Shown: piece after piece, positions 47,101-56,095 of the stretch
How positions within the stretch are numbered: the first letter of the stretch is position 1
How the letters are laid out: every line of letters starts with the position of its first letter
The notes under the pieces: model-generated
The model's input: only the letters and a program-made list of their open reading frames with translations
Told to the model about the DNA's origin: nothing
Database searches by the model: none
Assembly: GCA_023230925.1 (NCBI GenBank)
Contig: JALNWK010000012.1
Coordinates: forward strand, 1 to 64,000
Source of the DNA: Limnochordia bacterium
Lineage (GTDB): Bacteria > Bacillota > Limnochordia > DUMW01
Direction of reading: 5' to 3'
DNA: 64,000 bases
Program-made: the position numbers and the translations under genes

Positions 47101-47532
47101 TCAGATGTCTAACTCTTTCGGTTGCTGCGCCTGATGTGGATGCTCCGGTCCTGCATAGACTTTGAGCTTTCTAAACATCTGTCTGCCCAACCGATTGTGG
47201 GGAAGCATGCCCCATACAGCTGCTCTAACAACCCGCTCAGGATTCTTCTCCAACACTTCGGCAGCAGTCACAGTCCGTAGACCACCGGGATACCCGGTAT
47301 GCCTATAATATACCTTATTTTCCCTCTTGTTGCCCGTCAAGACGATATCCTGGGCATTCGTGATTATTACATGATCGCCCACGTCTATATGGGGCGTATA
47401 TATCACCTTATGTTTACCCTTAAGAATACTAGCTACTTGTGTCGCTAACCGACCCAAGGTCTTACCTTTGGCATCCACTACATACCATTGCCTTGTGATT
47501 TCCGCTGGTCGGGCCATATAGGTCTTACTCAA
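47101..47532 (-). CDS. rplM: 50S ribosomal protein L13
   Basis: L13 is an early-assembly large-subunit protein. The 143-residue product has [27 protein letters not shown] and [35 protein letters not shown] at 47532 has GGGGTG 8 bases upstream. It is transcribed with rpsI from its own promoter at 47640-47668. Confidence 0.98.
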   Translation of the reverse strand: MSKTYMARPAEITRQWYVVDAKGKTLGRLATQVASILKGKHKVIYTPHIDVGDHVIITNAQDIVLTGNKRENKVYYRHTGYPGGLRTVTAAEVLEKNPERVVRAAVWGMLPHNRLGRQMFRKLKVYAGPEHPHQAQQPKELDI

Positions 47533-47632
47533 TTTGGTGTCACCCCTCGTGCCAAACTAGGCTGCATCAGTCCAGATACGGGCGGGGCTAGGACCAACAT
47601 CCGGAGCAAAATGCACTGCCTGATAAACCGAC
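47533..47632 (-). promoter_or_regulatory. rplM leader, possible L13 autoregulatory site
   Basis: A roughly 100-base untranslated leader between the predicted start of transcription (about 47633) and rplM. It can form stems (for example GGTCC with GGAC). In Bacillota the rplM leader is often an L13-binding regulatory RNA; I could not confirm the motif here. Confidence 0.4.
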
Positions 47633-47639
47633 ATTGTCC

Positions 47640-47668
47640 ATTCTAATACACACGTTAGAGACTGTCAA
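47640..47668 (-). promoter_or_regulatory. Promoter of rplM-rpsI
   Basis: On the minus strand a perfect TTGACA (47663-47668), exactly 17 bases and TAGAAT (47640-47645). It lies between the truA stop and rplM, so rplM-rpsI can be transcribed apart from the large ribosomal operon. Confidence 0.85.
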
Positions 47669-47711
47669 GCATCAATCTAGCGTCCACTGGGATAATGCCG
47701 TTAGGTCCTGG

Positions 47712-48464
47712 TTACCCATAGTAGACCTCTTTGAGGTACAAACCGCAAGCAGGTGCTGTGGCCCCGGCCATCTTCCGATCCTTGGCCTTGAGGATTTGTT
47801 CCATATCCCCAGGCTCCCTTCGTTGTAATCCCACTTCGACTAACGTACCAATGATGTTACGCACCATCTTGTATAAGAAACCATTAGCCGTAATTGAAAA
47901 AACAACCAAAGGGTAATCACCCGGCAGTATCCGCTCTTCTACCTCCAATCGATCCACACGTCGCACAAAGGTTTTAACACTGCTTTTACTGGCACAAAAG
48001 GAGGTGAAATCTTGTTCCCCGGTCAGGTAAGGTAAGGCTGCATTAAGCAAGCGCACATCTAGGGAGCGATTCAAAAACCAAGCTCTATCCCGCCACAATG
48101 CAGAAGGTTGGGTGCTGACATAGACCCAGTACTCATAGGTTTTTCCCACTGCAGAAAAGCATGCATGAAAATCGGGATGTGCCTCCCATGACCTCCGTAT
48201 CCTAAGCCCAGGCGGTAATAGTCTATTTAGGGCGTAGGAAAAACGCTCCCCAGGAATTCCTGAAGTGGTATGGAAATTGACCACTTGTCCCCAAGCATGA
48301 ACCCCAGAGTCGGTACGTCCCGCACCGATCACCCCGACATCCTCCCCGGTCAGTATCTTAAGCGCATCGGTTAGGGTTCCTTGGACCGTGGGTCCCTGGG
48401 CTTGAATCTGGAACCCGTAGAAACTGGACCCGCAGTATTCAACTAACATCGCGATGTTTCGCAT
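47712..48464 (-). CDS. truA: tRNA pseudouridine(38-40) synthase TruA
   Basis: TruA makes pseudouridine at positions 38-40 of the anticodon arm. The 250-residue protein has the catalytic Asp in GAGRTDSGVHAWGQVVNF, LLPPGLRIRRSW and FLYKMVRNIIGTLVEVG. ATG at 48464 has GGTGGGG 6 bases upstream; an ATG at 48479 is possible. It lies between ecfT and rplM, the standard order in Bacillota. Confidence 0.95.
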   Translation of the reverse strand: MRNIAMLVEYCGSSFYGFQIQAQGPTVQGTLTDALKILTGEDVGVIGAGRTDSGVHAWGQVVNFHTTSGIPGERFSYALNRLLPPGLRIRRSWEAHPDFHACFSAVGKTYEYWVYVSTQPSALWRDRAWFLNRSLDVRLLNAALPYLTGEQDFTSFCASKSSVKTFVRRVDRLEVEERILPGDYPLVVFSITANGFLYKMVRNIIGTLVEVGLQRREPGDMEQILKAKDRKMAGATAPACGLYLKEVYYG

Positions 48465-48478
48465 TCTCTGCCCCACCA

Positions 48479-49291
48479 TTACCAGATGATCACGACGATC
48501 CCCAATGTACCTAGGGTCAGCCCGAGGGCAATCCAGTCAGCCCACTTGAATTCGAGCTGCTTAAACCGTGTCCTTCCCTCGCCTCCAACATACCCCCGTG
48601 CTTCCATGGCTACTGCCAAATCCTCCGCCCTACGGAAGGCGCTTACAAAAAGGGGAACTAGAACTGGTAGTAGGCTCTTCGCTCTTCTTACCAGATTCCC
48701 CTCGGTAAAGCTTGCACCCCGGGCCATTTGTGCTTTCATAATCTTCTCCGTCTCTTCCATAAGAGTCGGAATAAACCTGAGAGCGATAGTCATCATCATG
48801 GCCAGTTCATGAGCTGGCAGACCAATGCGTTGACCTGGTGCCAAGAGCATTTCTAGACCATCAGTAAGTGCCAACGGAGATGTGGTTAGAGTCAGCAAGG
48901 AGGCACTAATCACGAGTAAAATCAGTCGCGCAACCATTTCCGTCCCCCGTAGAATGCCTTCTTTAGTAACCGTCAAGGGCCCAAGGTGCCATAAAGCAGT
49001 TCCCTCACTGAAAAACAAGTGCAAAACGAAGGTGAAAAGCATGATAAAAAGTACCGGTTTCAGGCCACGGATGATTCTGGATAAGGGAATACGAGCTAAC
49101 ATGATCACCAACAAAAGGAGTCCAGCCACGCACAAGTAACCCCACAGGTTATTAATTAAGAACAAGCCAATGATGATCATCAGCATAGCACCAAGTTTGG
49201 CTCGCGGGTCTAACCGATGAATGATTGTCTCACCCGGGATATATTGTCCCAGGGTTATATTTCTAAAACTAAAAACCTCGCTAATCTCCAT
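48479..49291 (-). CDS. ecfT: ECF transporter transmembrane subunit EcfT
   Basis: EcfT is the membrane coupling protein of energy-coupling-factor vitamin and metal importers. The 270-residue protein has LGQYIPGETIIHRLDPRAK, five or more membrane helices and the two Ala-Arg-Gly coupling motifs (AQMARGASF and AMEARGYVG) that contact the ATPases. I chose ATG at 49291; an ATG at 49321 with AAAGGGA upstream is also possible. Substrate-binding S components are not in the window. Confidence 0.94.
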   Translation of the reverse strand: MEISEVFSFRNITLGQYIPGETIIHRLDPRAKLGAMLMIIIGLFLINNLWGYLCVAGLLLLVIMLARIPLSRIIRGLKPVLFIMLFTFVLHLFFSEGTALWHLGPLTVTKEGILRGTEMVARLILLVISASLLTLTTSPLALTDGLEMLLAPGQRIGLPAHELAMMMTIALRFIPTLMEETEKIMKAQMARGASFTEGNLVRRAKSLLPVLVPLFVSAFRRAEDLAVAMEARGYVGGEGRTRFKQLEFKWADWIALGLTLGTLGIVVIIW

Positions 49292-50162
49292 CACCACCGC
49301 CGCTGGCACCAAAACTTCCATCCAGTCCCTTTAGGATCTCCTGGGCACACTCTTCCGCCTGAAACACGCCACCATTAATGGGCCAACCAAGATTCTGCAA
49401 TCGGTAGCTTAGATCCACAATCTGAGGAATATCTAGACCTAGACTTCGGATCTTTTCCCCCTGAGCAAAAACCTCAGCTGGGGTTCCTTCCATAGCAATT
49501 CGTCCTTCATGGAGAACCACAAGTCTTGTGGCAAGCATACCCAGCTCCTCCATGTTATGGGATACGTACACTATACCAATGTCCCGGGTCTGATGCAATG
49601 TCTGAAGTAGTTTAAGTAATCCCCTGCGTCCGGCAGGATCAAGACCAGCGGTTGGTTCATCAAGGATGAGGTAGCTTGGCTCAGTGGCAAGAACACCGGC
49701 GATGGCCACACGTCTTTTCTGGCCCCCACTCAATGCGAAGGGAGAACGATACCAAAGCTCGGGCTCTAGTCCCACCTGTTGTAAGGCGGTCTCCACCCTC
49801 TCTTTTAGCTGGGACTCATCCAGTCCTAAATTCCGAGGGCCAAAGGATACATCCGCGAAAACGGTCTCCTCGAAAAGCTGGTGCTCTGGGTACTGAAAGA
49901 CCACACCGACCATCTGCCGAATCTTCGTGAGACTCGTCCCCTTGGTCCATAGCCCTTGGCCGTCTACCTCCACAGAACCTGACGTAGGTTTTAATAGACC
50001 GTTGAAATGCTGAATTAGCGTGGATTTGCCGGAGCCTGTTGGTCCTAGGATACCAAGGATTTCGCCCCGCTGGACTGTAAGGTTAATCTGGGACAAAGCT
50101 GGAACTGCCCGTTCACTACCTGCATCATAGACGTAATTGACATCTTTTAGCGATATTGACAT
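49281..50162 (-). CDS. ecfA2: ECF transporter ATPase subunit EcfA2
   Basis: One of two ATPases that power the ECF module. The 293-residue protein shows Walker A GPTGSGKST, Q-loop QYPEHQLFEETV, signature ALSGGQKRRVAIAG, Walker B YLILDEPTAGLDP and a C-terminal helical extension. It overlaps the ecfA1 stop by 16 bases and the ecfT start by 11. Confidence 0.96.
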   Translation of the reverse strand: MSISLKDVNYVYDAGSERAVPALSQINLTVQRGEILGILGPTGSGKSTLIQHFNGLLKPTSGSVEVDGQGLWTKGTSLTKIRQMVGVVFQYPEHQLFEETVFADVSFGPRNLGLDESQLKERVETALQQVGLEPELWYRSPFALSGGQKRRVAIAGVLATEPSYLILDEPTAGLDPAGRRGLLKLLQTLHQTRDIGIVYVSHNMEELGMLATRLVVLHEGRIAMEGTPAEVFAQGEKIRSLGLDIPQIVDLSYRLQNLGWPINGGVFQAEECAQEILKGLDGSFGASGGGDGD

Positions 50163-50992
50163 AGAGCGTTCACCATTTCTTCAACGTCGATTACATCACC
50201 CACTGAAACACCCTTATGCCTCAATAAGTGCGATAGTTTAACTATTGGGGGCGAAGCCAGCCCACAACTATCTAGTAGTTCGGTGTCGTACAGGATCTTC
50301 CGGGGACAATCATCTTTTCTGATCCTTCCTCGTTCCAACACGATGATCCGCTCGGCTCTCGCCGCCTCTTCCATGAAATGGGTGATGAGAATGATGGTAA
50401 TTCCCTGTTGGTTAAGTTCCTCAATGATCCTCAATACATCGGAACGCCCACCCGGATCCAGCATCGCGGTAGGCTCATCCAAGACAAGACACCTCGGCCG
50501 CATGGCAAGAATCCCCGCGATGGCTATCCGCTGTTTCTGGCCTCCGGAAAGCTCATGAAGTAGACGATGCCGGTAATCTAGCATTCCCACAGCCTGCAGA
50601 CTCTCTTCGATCCGTCTTCCGATCTCCTCTGGCGGTACCCCAAGGTTTTCTGGACCAAAGGCGATATCCTCTTCCACCGTTGAGGCAATGAGCTGGTTCT
50701 CGGGGTTTTGGAACACCATGCCCACAGTGGAACGAATTTCCCGAATCGCCTCAGGATCCTTCGTTGAACGTCCATTGATCAGGACTTCCCCCTCGGCGGG
50801 AATAAGAAGTGCGTTTAGATGACGGGCAAGGGTTGATTTTCCAGAACCATTAGAACCAATGATAGCTACATATTCACCGACGTCAATGTTAAGACTCAAA
50901 TCATCCAAGACAGGAGTAAATCCAACACTGACATCGGCATGCTCTTCATAAGCATATGTAACATGCGATACAGTGATAAAATGGTTCGTGAT
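50147..50992 (-). CDS. ecfA1: ECF transporter ATPase subunit EcfA1, likely non-AUG (ATC) start
   Basis: The second ECF ATPase: Walker A GSNGSGKST, Q-loop QNPENQLIASTV, signature ELSGGQKQRIAIAG, Walker B CLVLDEPTAMLDP. The usual N-terminus (ITVSHVTYAYEE, containing the aromatic A-loop that stacks on adenine) is in frame from 50992, but no ATG, GTG or TTG precedes it; a TAA stop at 50993-50995 limits the frame. The only placed candidate is ATC at 50992 with AAGGAG 9 bases upstream. The first ordinary start, TTG at 50908, would lose the first strand and the A-loop. With the ATC the length is 281, normal for the family. A sequencing or substitution error of ATG to ATC is the alternative. Confidence 0.88.
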   Translation of the reverse strand: MTNHFITVSHVTYAYEEHADVSVGFTPVLDDLSLNIDVGEYVAIIGSNGSGKSTLARHLNALLIPAEGEVLINGRSTKDPEAIREIRSTVGMVFQNPENQLIASTVEEDIAFGPENLGVPPEEIGRRIEESLQAVGMLDYRHRLLHELSGGQKQRIAIAGILAMRPRCLVLDEPTAMLDPGGRSDVLRIIEELNQQGITIILITHFMEEAARAERIIVLERGRIRKDDCPRKILYDTELLDSCGLASPPIVKLSHLLRHKGVSVGDVIDVEEMVNALCQYR

Positions 50993-51019
50993 TTAGATCC
51001 ACTCCTTGAAGGTAGAGAA

Positions 51020-51039
51020 CGCAGAGGTGTCCCTCTGCG
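51020..51039 (-). other. Hairpin between rplQ and ecfA1
   Basis: CGCAGAGG and CCTCTGCG form a perfect 8-bp stem with a four-base loop. It lacks a T-run on the minus strand (TTCTCT follows), so it is at most a weak terminator or a processing site that lowers ecf expression relative to the ribosomal genes. Confidence 0.4.
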
Positions 51040-51070
51040 GCTCTTTCCCTTTTAATATGCGGTTAGAAGC

Positions 51071-51415
51071 TTAAGCCTCTACAAACTCAATTATCGCCAA
51101 TTCGGCAGCATCGCCCCGTCTTCGACTGGTTTTCACAATCCGGGTATAACCACCCTGTCTGTCAGCAAATCTGGGGGCTATCTCATCAAACAAAAGACCT
51201 ACCGCCTTGGGGTTTTGTAAGAAAGACGCAGCCTGTCGTCTAGCACTCAAATCACCGCGCTTACCCAAGGTGATCATTTCTTCAATAAAGGGTTGAACCG
51301 CCTTGGCTTTCGTATGGGTCGTTTCCACCCGTTCATGCAAAATCACCGCTACAGCAAGACTACGAAACAACGCCTTGCGATGGCTACTCGTGCGTCCTAG
51401 TTTTCCTGTTCGCAC
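51071..51415 (-). CDS. rplQ: 50S ribosomal protein L17
   Basis: L17 lies at the peptide exit side of the large subunit. The 114-residue product has [44 protein letters not shown] and [21 protein letters not shown]. It ends the alpha part of the ribosomal cluster, 16 bases after rpoA. Confidence 0.98.
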   Translation of the reverse strand: MRTGKLGRTSSHRKALFRSLAVAVILHERVETTHTKAKAVQPFIEEMITLGKRGDLSARRQAASFLQNPKAVGLLFDEIAPRFADRQGGYTRIVKTSRRRGDAAELAIIEFVEA

Positions 51416-51431
51416 GTCAGTCCACCTCCAA

Positions 51432-52373
51432 TCATTCCTCCGAGGACCGTAAGGATAAACCTGCCTTTTTCAGCTTATCTTTGATTTCCTGCAAAGACTT
51501 CTTTCCAAGATTTCGGACCTTCATAATATCGTCTTCATCCTTACGGACCAGTTCACCTATAGTATTAATACCTGCTCGTTTCAGGCAGTTGTAGGATCGA
51601 ACTGATAGCTCCAGTTCTTCTATCGGTAGCTCTAACAGACGACTCTTTTCATCATCTTCCCGCTCAACCATAATCTCCATCTCATCGGGCTGATCAGTAA
51701 GGCCCATAAACAGCTGCATATGCTCCACTACGATCTTGGCTGCTAAACCTACTGCATCCTCCGGGGTTAAGCTACCATTGGTACTTACTTCAAGCACCAA
51801 TCGGTCGTAGTCTGTAACCTGACCCACCCTCGTGTGCTCCACGGTATAGTTCACCCTGGATACTGGGGAAAAAATGGAGTCAATGGGGATCACACCGATA
51901 GGCTGACCTTCCTTTTTGTTCTTATCTGCGCTGCGATAGCCTCTGCCTTTTTCAATGGTAAGCTCACAAGTTAGCTCGCCCTCATCGTCAAGGGTGGCAA
52001 TATGCAGTTCTGGGTTTAGGATCTCCACATCACTACCTACAATGATGTCCCCAGCGGTAACTTCCGCCTGCCCCTTAACATCAATGCGTGCCGTCACTGG
52101 ACCATCGGTGTGCAGCTTCACCAAAACCTGTTTCATATTTAGGACAATATCCGTAACGTCCTCGCGCACACCAGGAATAGTGGAAAACTCATGGAGCACA
52201 CCATCTAGCTTAATAGAGGTCACTGCTGCCCCAGGTAAGGAAGATAGTAAAATGCGTCGCAGAGAATTCCCCAGGGTGATCCCATAGCCGCGCTCTAAGG
52301 GTTCGACCGAGAATTTCGCGTAATTGCCGTTTCCTTCTAGCTTTTCGATCTTGGGCTTTTCGATTTCAATCAT
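51432..52373 (-). CDS. rpoA: DNA-directed RNA polymerase alpha subunit
   Basis: RpoA nucleates polymerase assembly and contacts UP elements and activators. The 313-residue protein has an N-terminal dimerisation domain ([25 protein letters not shown]) and a C-terminal DNA-binding domain ([24 protein letters not shown]) joined by an acidic linker. ATG at 52373, after AAGGAGG, fits the family start [10 protein letters not shown]. Confidence 0.98.
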   Translation of the reverse strand: MIEIEKPKIEKLEGNGNYAKFSVEPLERGYGITLGNSLRRILLSSLPGAAVTSIKLDGVLHEFSTIPGVREDVTDIVLNMKQVLVKLHTDGPVTARIDVKGQAEVTAGDIIVGSDVEILNPELHIATLDDEGELTCELTIEKGRGYRSADKNKKEGQPIGVIPIDSIFSPVSRVNYTVEHTRVGQVTDYDRLVLEVSTNGSLTPEDAVGLAAKIVVEHMQLFMGLTDQPDEMEIMVEREDDEKSRLLELPIEELELSVRSYNCLKRAGINTIGELVRKDEDDIMKVRNLGKKSLQEIKDKLKKAGLSLRSSEE

Positions 52374-52449
52374 TAATACATCCCCCTCCTTCGGGCTGTA
52401 CACCGCCACGGCTCACAACCTGGCCCTGCAATACGTTTTCTCTCGACAC

Positions 52450-53076
52450 CTATCGCGAATAGTACTCAACAATCAGGTGCTCCTGAATCGGAACATCAAT
52501 TTGCTCCCGGGTGGGGATAGCCAATACTCTGCCTTCCATGTTATCAGCATCCAGCTCTAACCATTGAGCTAGTCCCCGGTCCGCGGCTGCTTCAATATTG
52601 CTCCGAATGAGATCCTTATCTTTGCTCTTCTCGTGTACTGCAACCACATCGTTGGCCTTTAACTGATAAGATGGTATATTGACTTTCTTCCCATTAACCG
52701 TGAAGTGCCCATGCCTCACTAGTTGTCTTGCCTGGCTCCTTGAATCACCAAATCCTAATCGGTATACCACATTATCAAATCTTAATTCAAGAAGCTGGAG
52801 CAAGTTTTCTCCGGTAATTCCGCGACCGCGGGATGCTTCATCATAGTACCTCTCAAACTGCCGCTCGAGGATACCATAGATACGACGGCACTTCTGTTTT
52901 TCCCGCAAGTGCAGTCCGTATTCGGTAACCTTCCTAGGATTACGACCATGCTGTCCCGGTGCATAGCTACGACGCTCTATACTGCACTTTGTAGTATAGC
53001 AACGGTCGCCTTTTAAGAATAACTTCTCGCCCTCACGTCGGCACAGCCGACAAACGGGTCCTGTGTATCTTGCCAT
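52450..53076 (-). CDS. rpsD: 30S ribosomal protein S4
   Basis: S4 starts 30S assembly by binding 16S rRNA. The 208-residue protein begins [16 protein letters not shown] and has CYTTKC further on, so this is the zinc-binding (C+) form. The S4 domain ([41 protein letters not shown] in two parts) is complete. The start is the family ATG at 53076. Confidence 0.98.
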   Translation of the reverse strand: MARYTGPVCRLCRREGEKLFLKGDRCYTTKCSIERRSYAPGQHGRNPRKVTEYGLHLREKQKCRRIYGILERQFERYYDEASRGRGITGENLLQLLELRFDNVVYRLGFGDSRSQARQLVRHGHFTVNGKKVNIPSYQLKANDVVAVHEKSKDKDLIRSNIEAAADRGLAQWLELDADNMEGRVLAIPTREQIDVPIQEHLIVEYYSR

Positions 53077-53107
53077 TAGTCTAAAACGCACCTCCTGCTT
53101 GTTTGCG

Positions 53108-53503
53108 TTAAACCCTTCTCCGTTTAGGTGGACGACACCCATTATGGGGAATTGGTGTTACGTCCTTAATCACTGTGATCTCAAGACCTGTAGCTTGTAA
53201 CTGCCGAATAGCAGCTTCTCTGCCAGCCCCCGGTCCTTTGACATAGACTTCGACTTCACGTAGACCATGTTCCATGGCTGCTTTAGCCGCGGATTCCGCA
53301 GCCATACCTGCTGCAAAGGGTGTGCCCTTACGGGACCCCTTAAAGCCAACATTCCCCGACGTGGCCCATGAAATCACGTTTCCTTCCGGATCGGAAATTG
53401 TAACAATGGTATTGTTAAAAGTTGAACGGATATGTGCAACTCCTCGCACCACATTTTTCCGTTCTCTGCGCCTAGTCCTTCGTACCTTCTTCGCTTTAGC
53501 CAT
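53108..53503 (-). CDS. rpsK: 30S ribosomal protein S11
   Basis: S11 shapes the platform of the small subunit around the mRNA exit. The 131-residue product has [46 protein letters not shown] and the end [14 protein letters not shown] at 53503 has AGGAGG 9 bases upstream. Confidence 0.98.
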   Translation of the reverse strand: MAKAKKVRRTRRRERKNVVRGVAHIRSTFNNTIVTISDPEGNVISWATSGNVGFKGSRKGTPFAAGMAAESAAKAAMEHGLREVEVYVKGPGAGREAAIRQLQATGLEITVIKDVTPIPHNGCRPPKRRRV

Positions 53504-53536
53504 CTGCATTCCCCTCCTTTACGACCTTCCGGCTAC

Positions 53537-53932
53537 TTACTGCTTCTGACTTACTCCTTCTGACCTAGTCCTTCTGATGCCAACCGTCCGCTTGGGACCC
53601 TTGCGCGTACGCGCGTTGGTACGTGTTCTTTGTCCCCGTAATGGTAAGCCTCTTCGGTGCCGGTGACCGCGATAACAACCGATGTCCACCAGCCGCTTGA
53701 TATTCATGTTAACTTCCCGTCTTAGATCCCCTTCGACAAGAACCTCATTGTTAATAAGCTCTCTGAGTTTGGCTACCTCTTCCTCAGTTAAGTCTCGTAC
53801 CCGGGTATCAAAATCTATACCTGCTTTAGTCAAAAGCTGTTGAGACGTACTTCTCCCAATCCCATAAATATACGTTAGACCTACTTCAACTCGCTTGTCC
53901 CTAGGTAGGTCTACGCCTGCAATACGTGCCAT
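53537..53932 (-). CDS. rpsM: 30S ribosomal protein S13
   Basis: S13 sits in the head and contacts the P-site tRNA and bridge B1. The 131-residue product has [46 protein letters not shown] and [16 protein letters not shown] at 53932 has AGGAGG 9 bases upstream. The last ten residues extend a little past the usual end. Confidence 0.98.
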   Translation of the reverse strand: MARIAGVDLPRDKRVEVGLTYIYGIGRSTSQQLLTKAGIDFDTRVRDLTEEEVAKLRELINNEVLVEGDLRREVNMNIKRLVDIGCYRGHRHRRGLPLRGQRTRTNARTRKGPKRTVGIRRTRSEGVSQKQ

Positions 53933-53958
53933 ACACATTCACCTCCTACTAACTAATC

Positions 53959-54072
53959 CTAGCCTTGCCTTTGCTTGTGCTTGGGATTCTCACAGATTAC
54001 TCGAATCCTTCCCTTGCGCTTAATAATCTTGCATTTCTCGCATATAGGTTTTACAGATGCACGTACTTTCAT
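53959..54072 (-). CDS. rpmJ: 50S ribosomal protein L36
   Basis: A 37-residue protein read as [17 protein letters not shown], then [19 protein letters not shown]. Three cysteines and a histidine form the zinc site, so this is the C+ form of L36. It sits between infA and rpmJ's usual neighbour rpsM, the standard order. It ends at a TAG at 53959-53961. Confidence 0.97.
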   Translation of the reverse strand: MKVRASVKPICEKCKIIKRKGRIRVICENPKHKQRQG

Positions 54073-54097
54073 GTTCATCCCTCCATTTCCGGCAATC

Positions 54098-54319
54098 CTA
54101 TGACTTGGTGCGGTACACTATGCGACCTCGAGTAAGATCATAAGGACTCAATTCAACGGTGACCTTATCCCCCGGTAGAATCTTAATGAAGTGCATCCGC
54201 ATCTTGCCAGAAATATGGGCAAGAACTTTATGCCCATTATCCAATTCCACTCGAAACATCGCATTAGGCAAGGGTTCGATCACCGTTCCAACAACTTCTA
54301 TCGTATCTTCCTTACTCAT
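54098..54319 (-). CDS. infA: Translation initiation factor IF-1
   Basis: IF-1 blocks the ribosomal A site during initiation. The 73-residue product is a single S1-type OB fold ([60 protein letters not shown] in several pieces), normal in length. Its start overlaps the stop of the KOW gene by one base. Confidence 0.98.
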   Translation of the reverse strand: MSKEDTIEVVGTVIEPLPNAMFRVELDNGHKVLAHISGKMRMHFIKILPGDKVTVELSPYDLTRGRIVYRTKS

Positions 54320-54609
54320 TAATTGCTCGCCTCCTCTTGCCCTGCTTTTAAATAATCTATAACCTCAGCGATCTCAGCGTCCGTGACCTTCGAACGATCT
54401 TGTGCCAGCTTCTCCGCCAATCCTGTATCCACATGTCGATGGATCCTAACATGCCTAAGGTTCTTCCTTTTTGGATTCCCCACTAAACGCATACTCCCAT
54501 CGGCTACCTCCACGAAATGCTCGTCTACCACACCAACCACAACAAAGTACCGCTCCCGATCCCTACCTGCTGTTGACGTGACAAGTTGACCCAGACGCAC
54601 CGTCTGCAT
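54319..54609 (-). CDS. KOW-domain RNA-binding protein (L14e/L6e-like)
   Basis: A 96-residue protein commonly found between map and infA in Bacillota. The N-terminal half is a KOW/SH3-like fold ([36 protein letters not shown]) and the second half holds the basic segment [15 protein letters not shown]. It resembles archaeal and eukaryotic L14e. Its role is not known. ATG at 54609 has GGGAG 8 bases upstream. Confidence 0.85.
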   Translation of the reverse strand: MQTVRLGQLVTSTAGRDRERYFVVVGVVDEHFVEVADGSMRLVGNPKRKNLRHVRIHRHVDTGLAEKLAQDRSKVTDAEIAEVIDYLKAGQEEASN

Positions 54610-54633
54610 CGGCTTCACTCCCACCAGCACCTC

Positions 54634-55380
54634 TTAAAGAATCGTTAGAACTTCAACACCATCTTCAAGGATCGCAACCGTATCCTCAAAGTGGGCGCAG
54701 AGACTTCCATCCAAAGTAACAACCGTCCAATCATCCTCTAGGACTCGGACTCTGTAATCTCCGGCCGTAACCATCGGCTCAATCGCTAGTACCAGTCCGG
54801 GTTTTAGGCGTGGTCCCCTATTAGGCAACCCAAAGTTAGGCACCTGGGGATCCTCATGCATTTGTGAGCCGATTCCATGGCCCACAAAATCCCGAACGAC
54901 TCCAAATCCGGCTGTTTCAGCAAAGGATTGCACCGCGTGGGAAATGTCCCCCAACCTTCCACCTGGTGCTGCCGCTTCAATCCCCGCTTGAAGCGCACCT
55001 GCCGTGATTTCAATCAGACGCTGTGCTTCCATGGAGCTCTCCCCCACACCATGGGTACGCGTTGCATCTCCGTGAAAGCCATCGATATATGCTCCGATGT
55101 CAACACTGATAATGTCCCCTTCTTGCAGGATGCGATCGCCAGGAATACCATGCACCACTTCTTCGTTAATCGACGTACAGATGCTCTTGGGATAGCCTCG
55201 GTAACCTTTGAATGATGGAGTCGCACCACAACTCATAAGATAATCCTCGGCTAGCTGGTCGAGCTTTAGCGTCGAAATCCCGGGCTGAATAGCTTCCGCC
55301 AGTTTGGCATGAACTTCCGCCACAATCCGGCCAGCTTTGCGCATTGAGTTAAGAGCCCGGTCCGACTTAAGCACTATCAT
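54634..55380 (-). CDS. map: Methionine aminopeptidase, type I
   Basis: Removes the initiator methionine from new proteins. The 248-residue protein has the five metal ligands: Asp in ISVDIGAYIDG, Asp in HGDATRTHGVG, His in GHGIGSQMHEDP, Glu in AIEPMV and Glu in AHFEDTVAI. It lies between adk and the KOW gene as in other Bacillota. Confidence 0.97.
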   Translation of the reverse strand: MIVLKSDRALNSMRKAGRIVAEVHAKLAEAIQPGISTLKLDQLAEDYLMSCGATPSFKGYRGYPKSICTSINEEVVHGIPGDRILQEGDIISVDIGAYIDGFHGDATRTHGVGESSMEAQRLIEITAGALQAGIEAAAPGGRLGDISHAVQSFAETAGFGVVRDFVGHGIGSQMHEDPQVPNFGLPNRGPRLKPGLVLAIEPMVTAGDYRVRVLEDDWTVVTLDGSLCAHFEDTVAILEDGVEVLTIL

Positions 55381-55394
55381 TTAATCATCCACCT

Positions 55395-56051
55395 TTAGCA
55401 ACACCTATGGCACCTTTTGAGGTCATCAAGGACTCTGCTAATTTGTGCAAACACCTGATCAACCTCTTGCTGCCCTTCTATATTACACAACTTATGCTGC
55501 GTAGTATAGTACTCCACCAACGGCAATGTCTGTTCATAGTATACTGCTAAGCGCTTGCGCGCTGTCTCTTCATTGTCGTCGCTACGTCGAACCAACTTGC
55601 CTTGACATGCTTGGCAGTGGGCAAGTTCCGGTGAAACCTGATAAGTCGCACCACAATCCTCACAAACCAACCTTCCGCTAATCCTCCGGACCACTTCGTC
55701 TTCGTCGATCCGAATGTTGAGCACAACATCAAGGCACGTACCTAGTTCAGCTAAGACGCCATCAAGCGCCTCGGCTTGTGCGACCGTCCGCGGGTATCCA
55801 TCCAAGACAAAACCCGGCAGGCAGTCTGGACTCTCCAATCTGTGTTTAACCACGGCTACCGCGATTGCATCAGGAACCAACCGTCCTTCATTGATATGCT
55901 TCTGCGCTTCCCGACCAAGGGCGGTTTGTCCTTCAATTTCCGCTCGGAACATTTCACCCGTGGAAATATGCGGTATCCCGTACCGGTGAGACATAAGCCG
56001 CGCCTGGGTCCCCTTCCCGGCAGCCGGCATACCGAGTAAGACAATTCTCAC
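55395..56051 (-). CDS. adk: Adenylate kinase
   Basis: Interconverts ATP, AMP and ADP. The 218-residue protein starts VRIVLLGMPAAGKGTQ (P-loop; the usual GPPGAGKGT is GMPAAGKGT here), has HISTGEMFRAE for AMP binding, and a lid with two zinc-binding CxxC pairs (CEDCGATYQ and CQACQGKL). GTG at 56051 has GAGGGGG 8 bases upstream. It follows secY. Confidence 0.97.
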   Translation of the reverse strand: MRIVLLGMPAAGKGTQARLMSHRYGIPHISTGEMFRAEIEGQTALGREAQKHINEGRLVPDAIAVAVVKHRLESPDCLPGFVLDGYPRTVAQAEALDGVLAELGTCLDVVLNIRIDEDEVVRRISGRLVCEDCGATYQVSPELAHCQACQGKLVRRSDDNEETARKRLAVYYEQTLPLVEYYTTQHKLCNIEGQQEVDQVFAQISRVLDDLKRCHRCC

Positions 56052-56095
56052 CTTACTGGCCCCCTCTACCCACAACAAAGGAATCATTGCTTCCT

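Noticed and set aside
51020..51039. Full intrinsic terminator between rplQ and ecfA1
   Set aside because: The stem is good but there is no T-run after it on the minus strand, so it is listed only as a hairpin.
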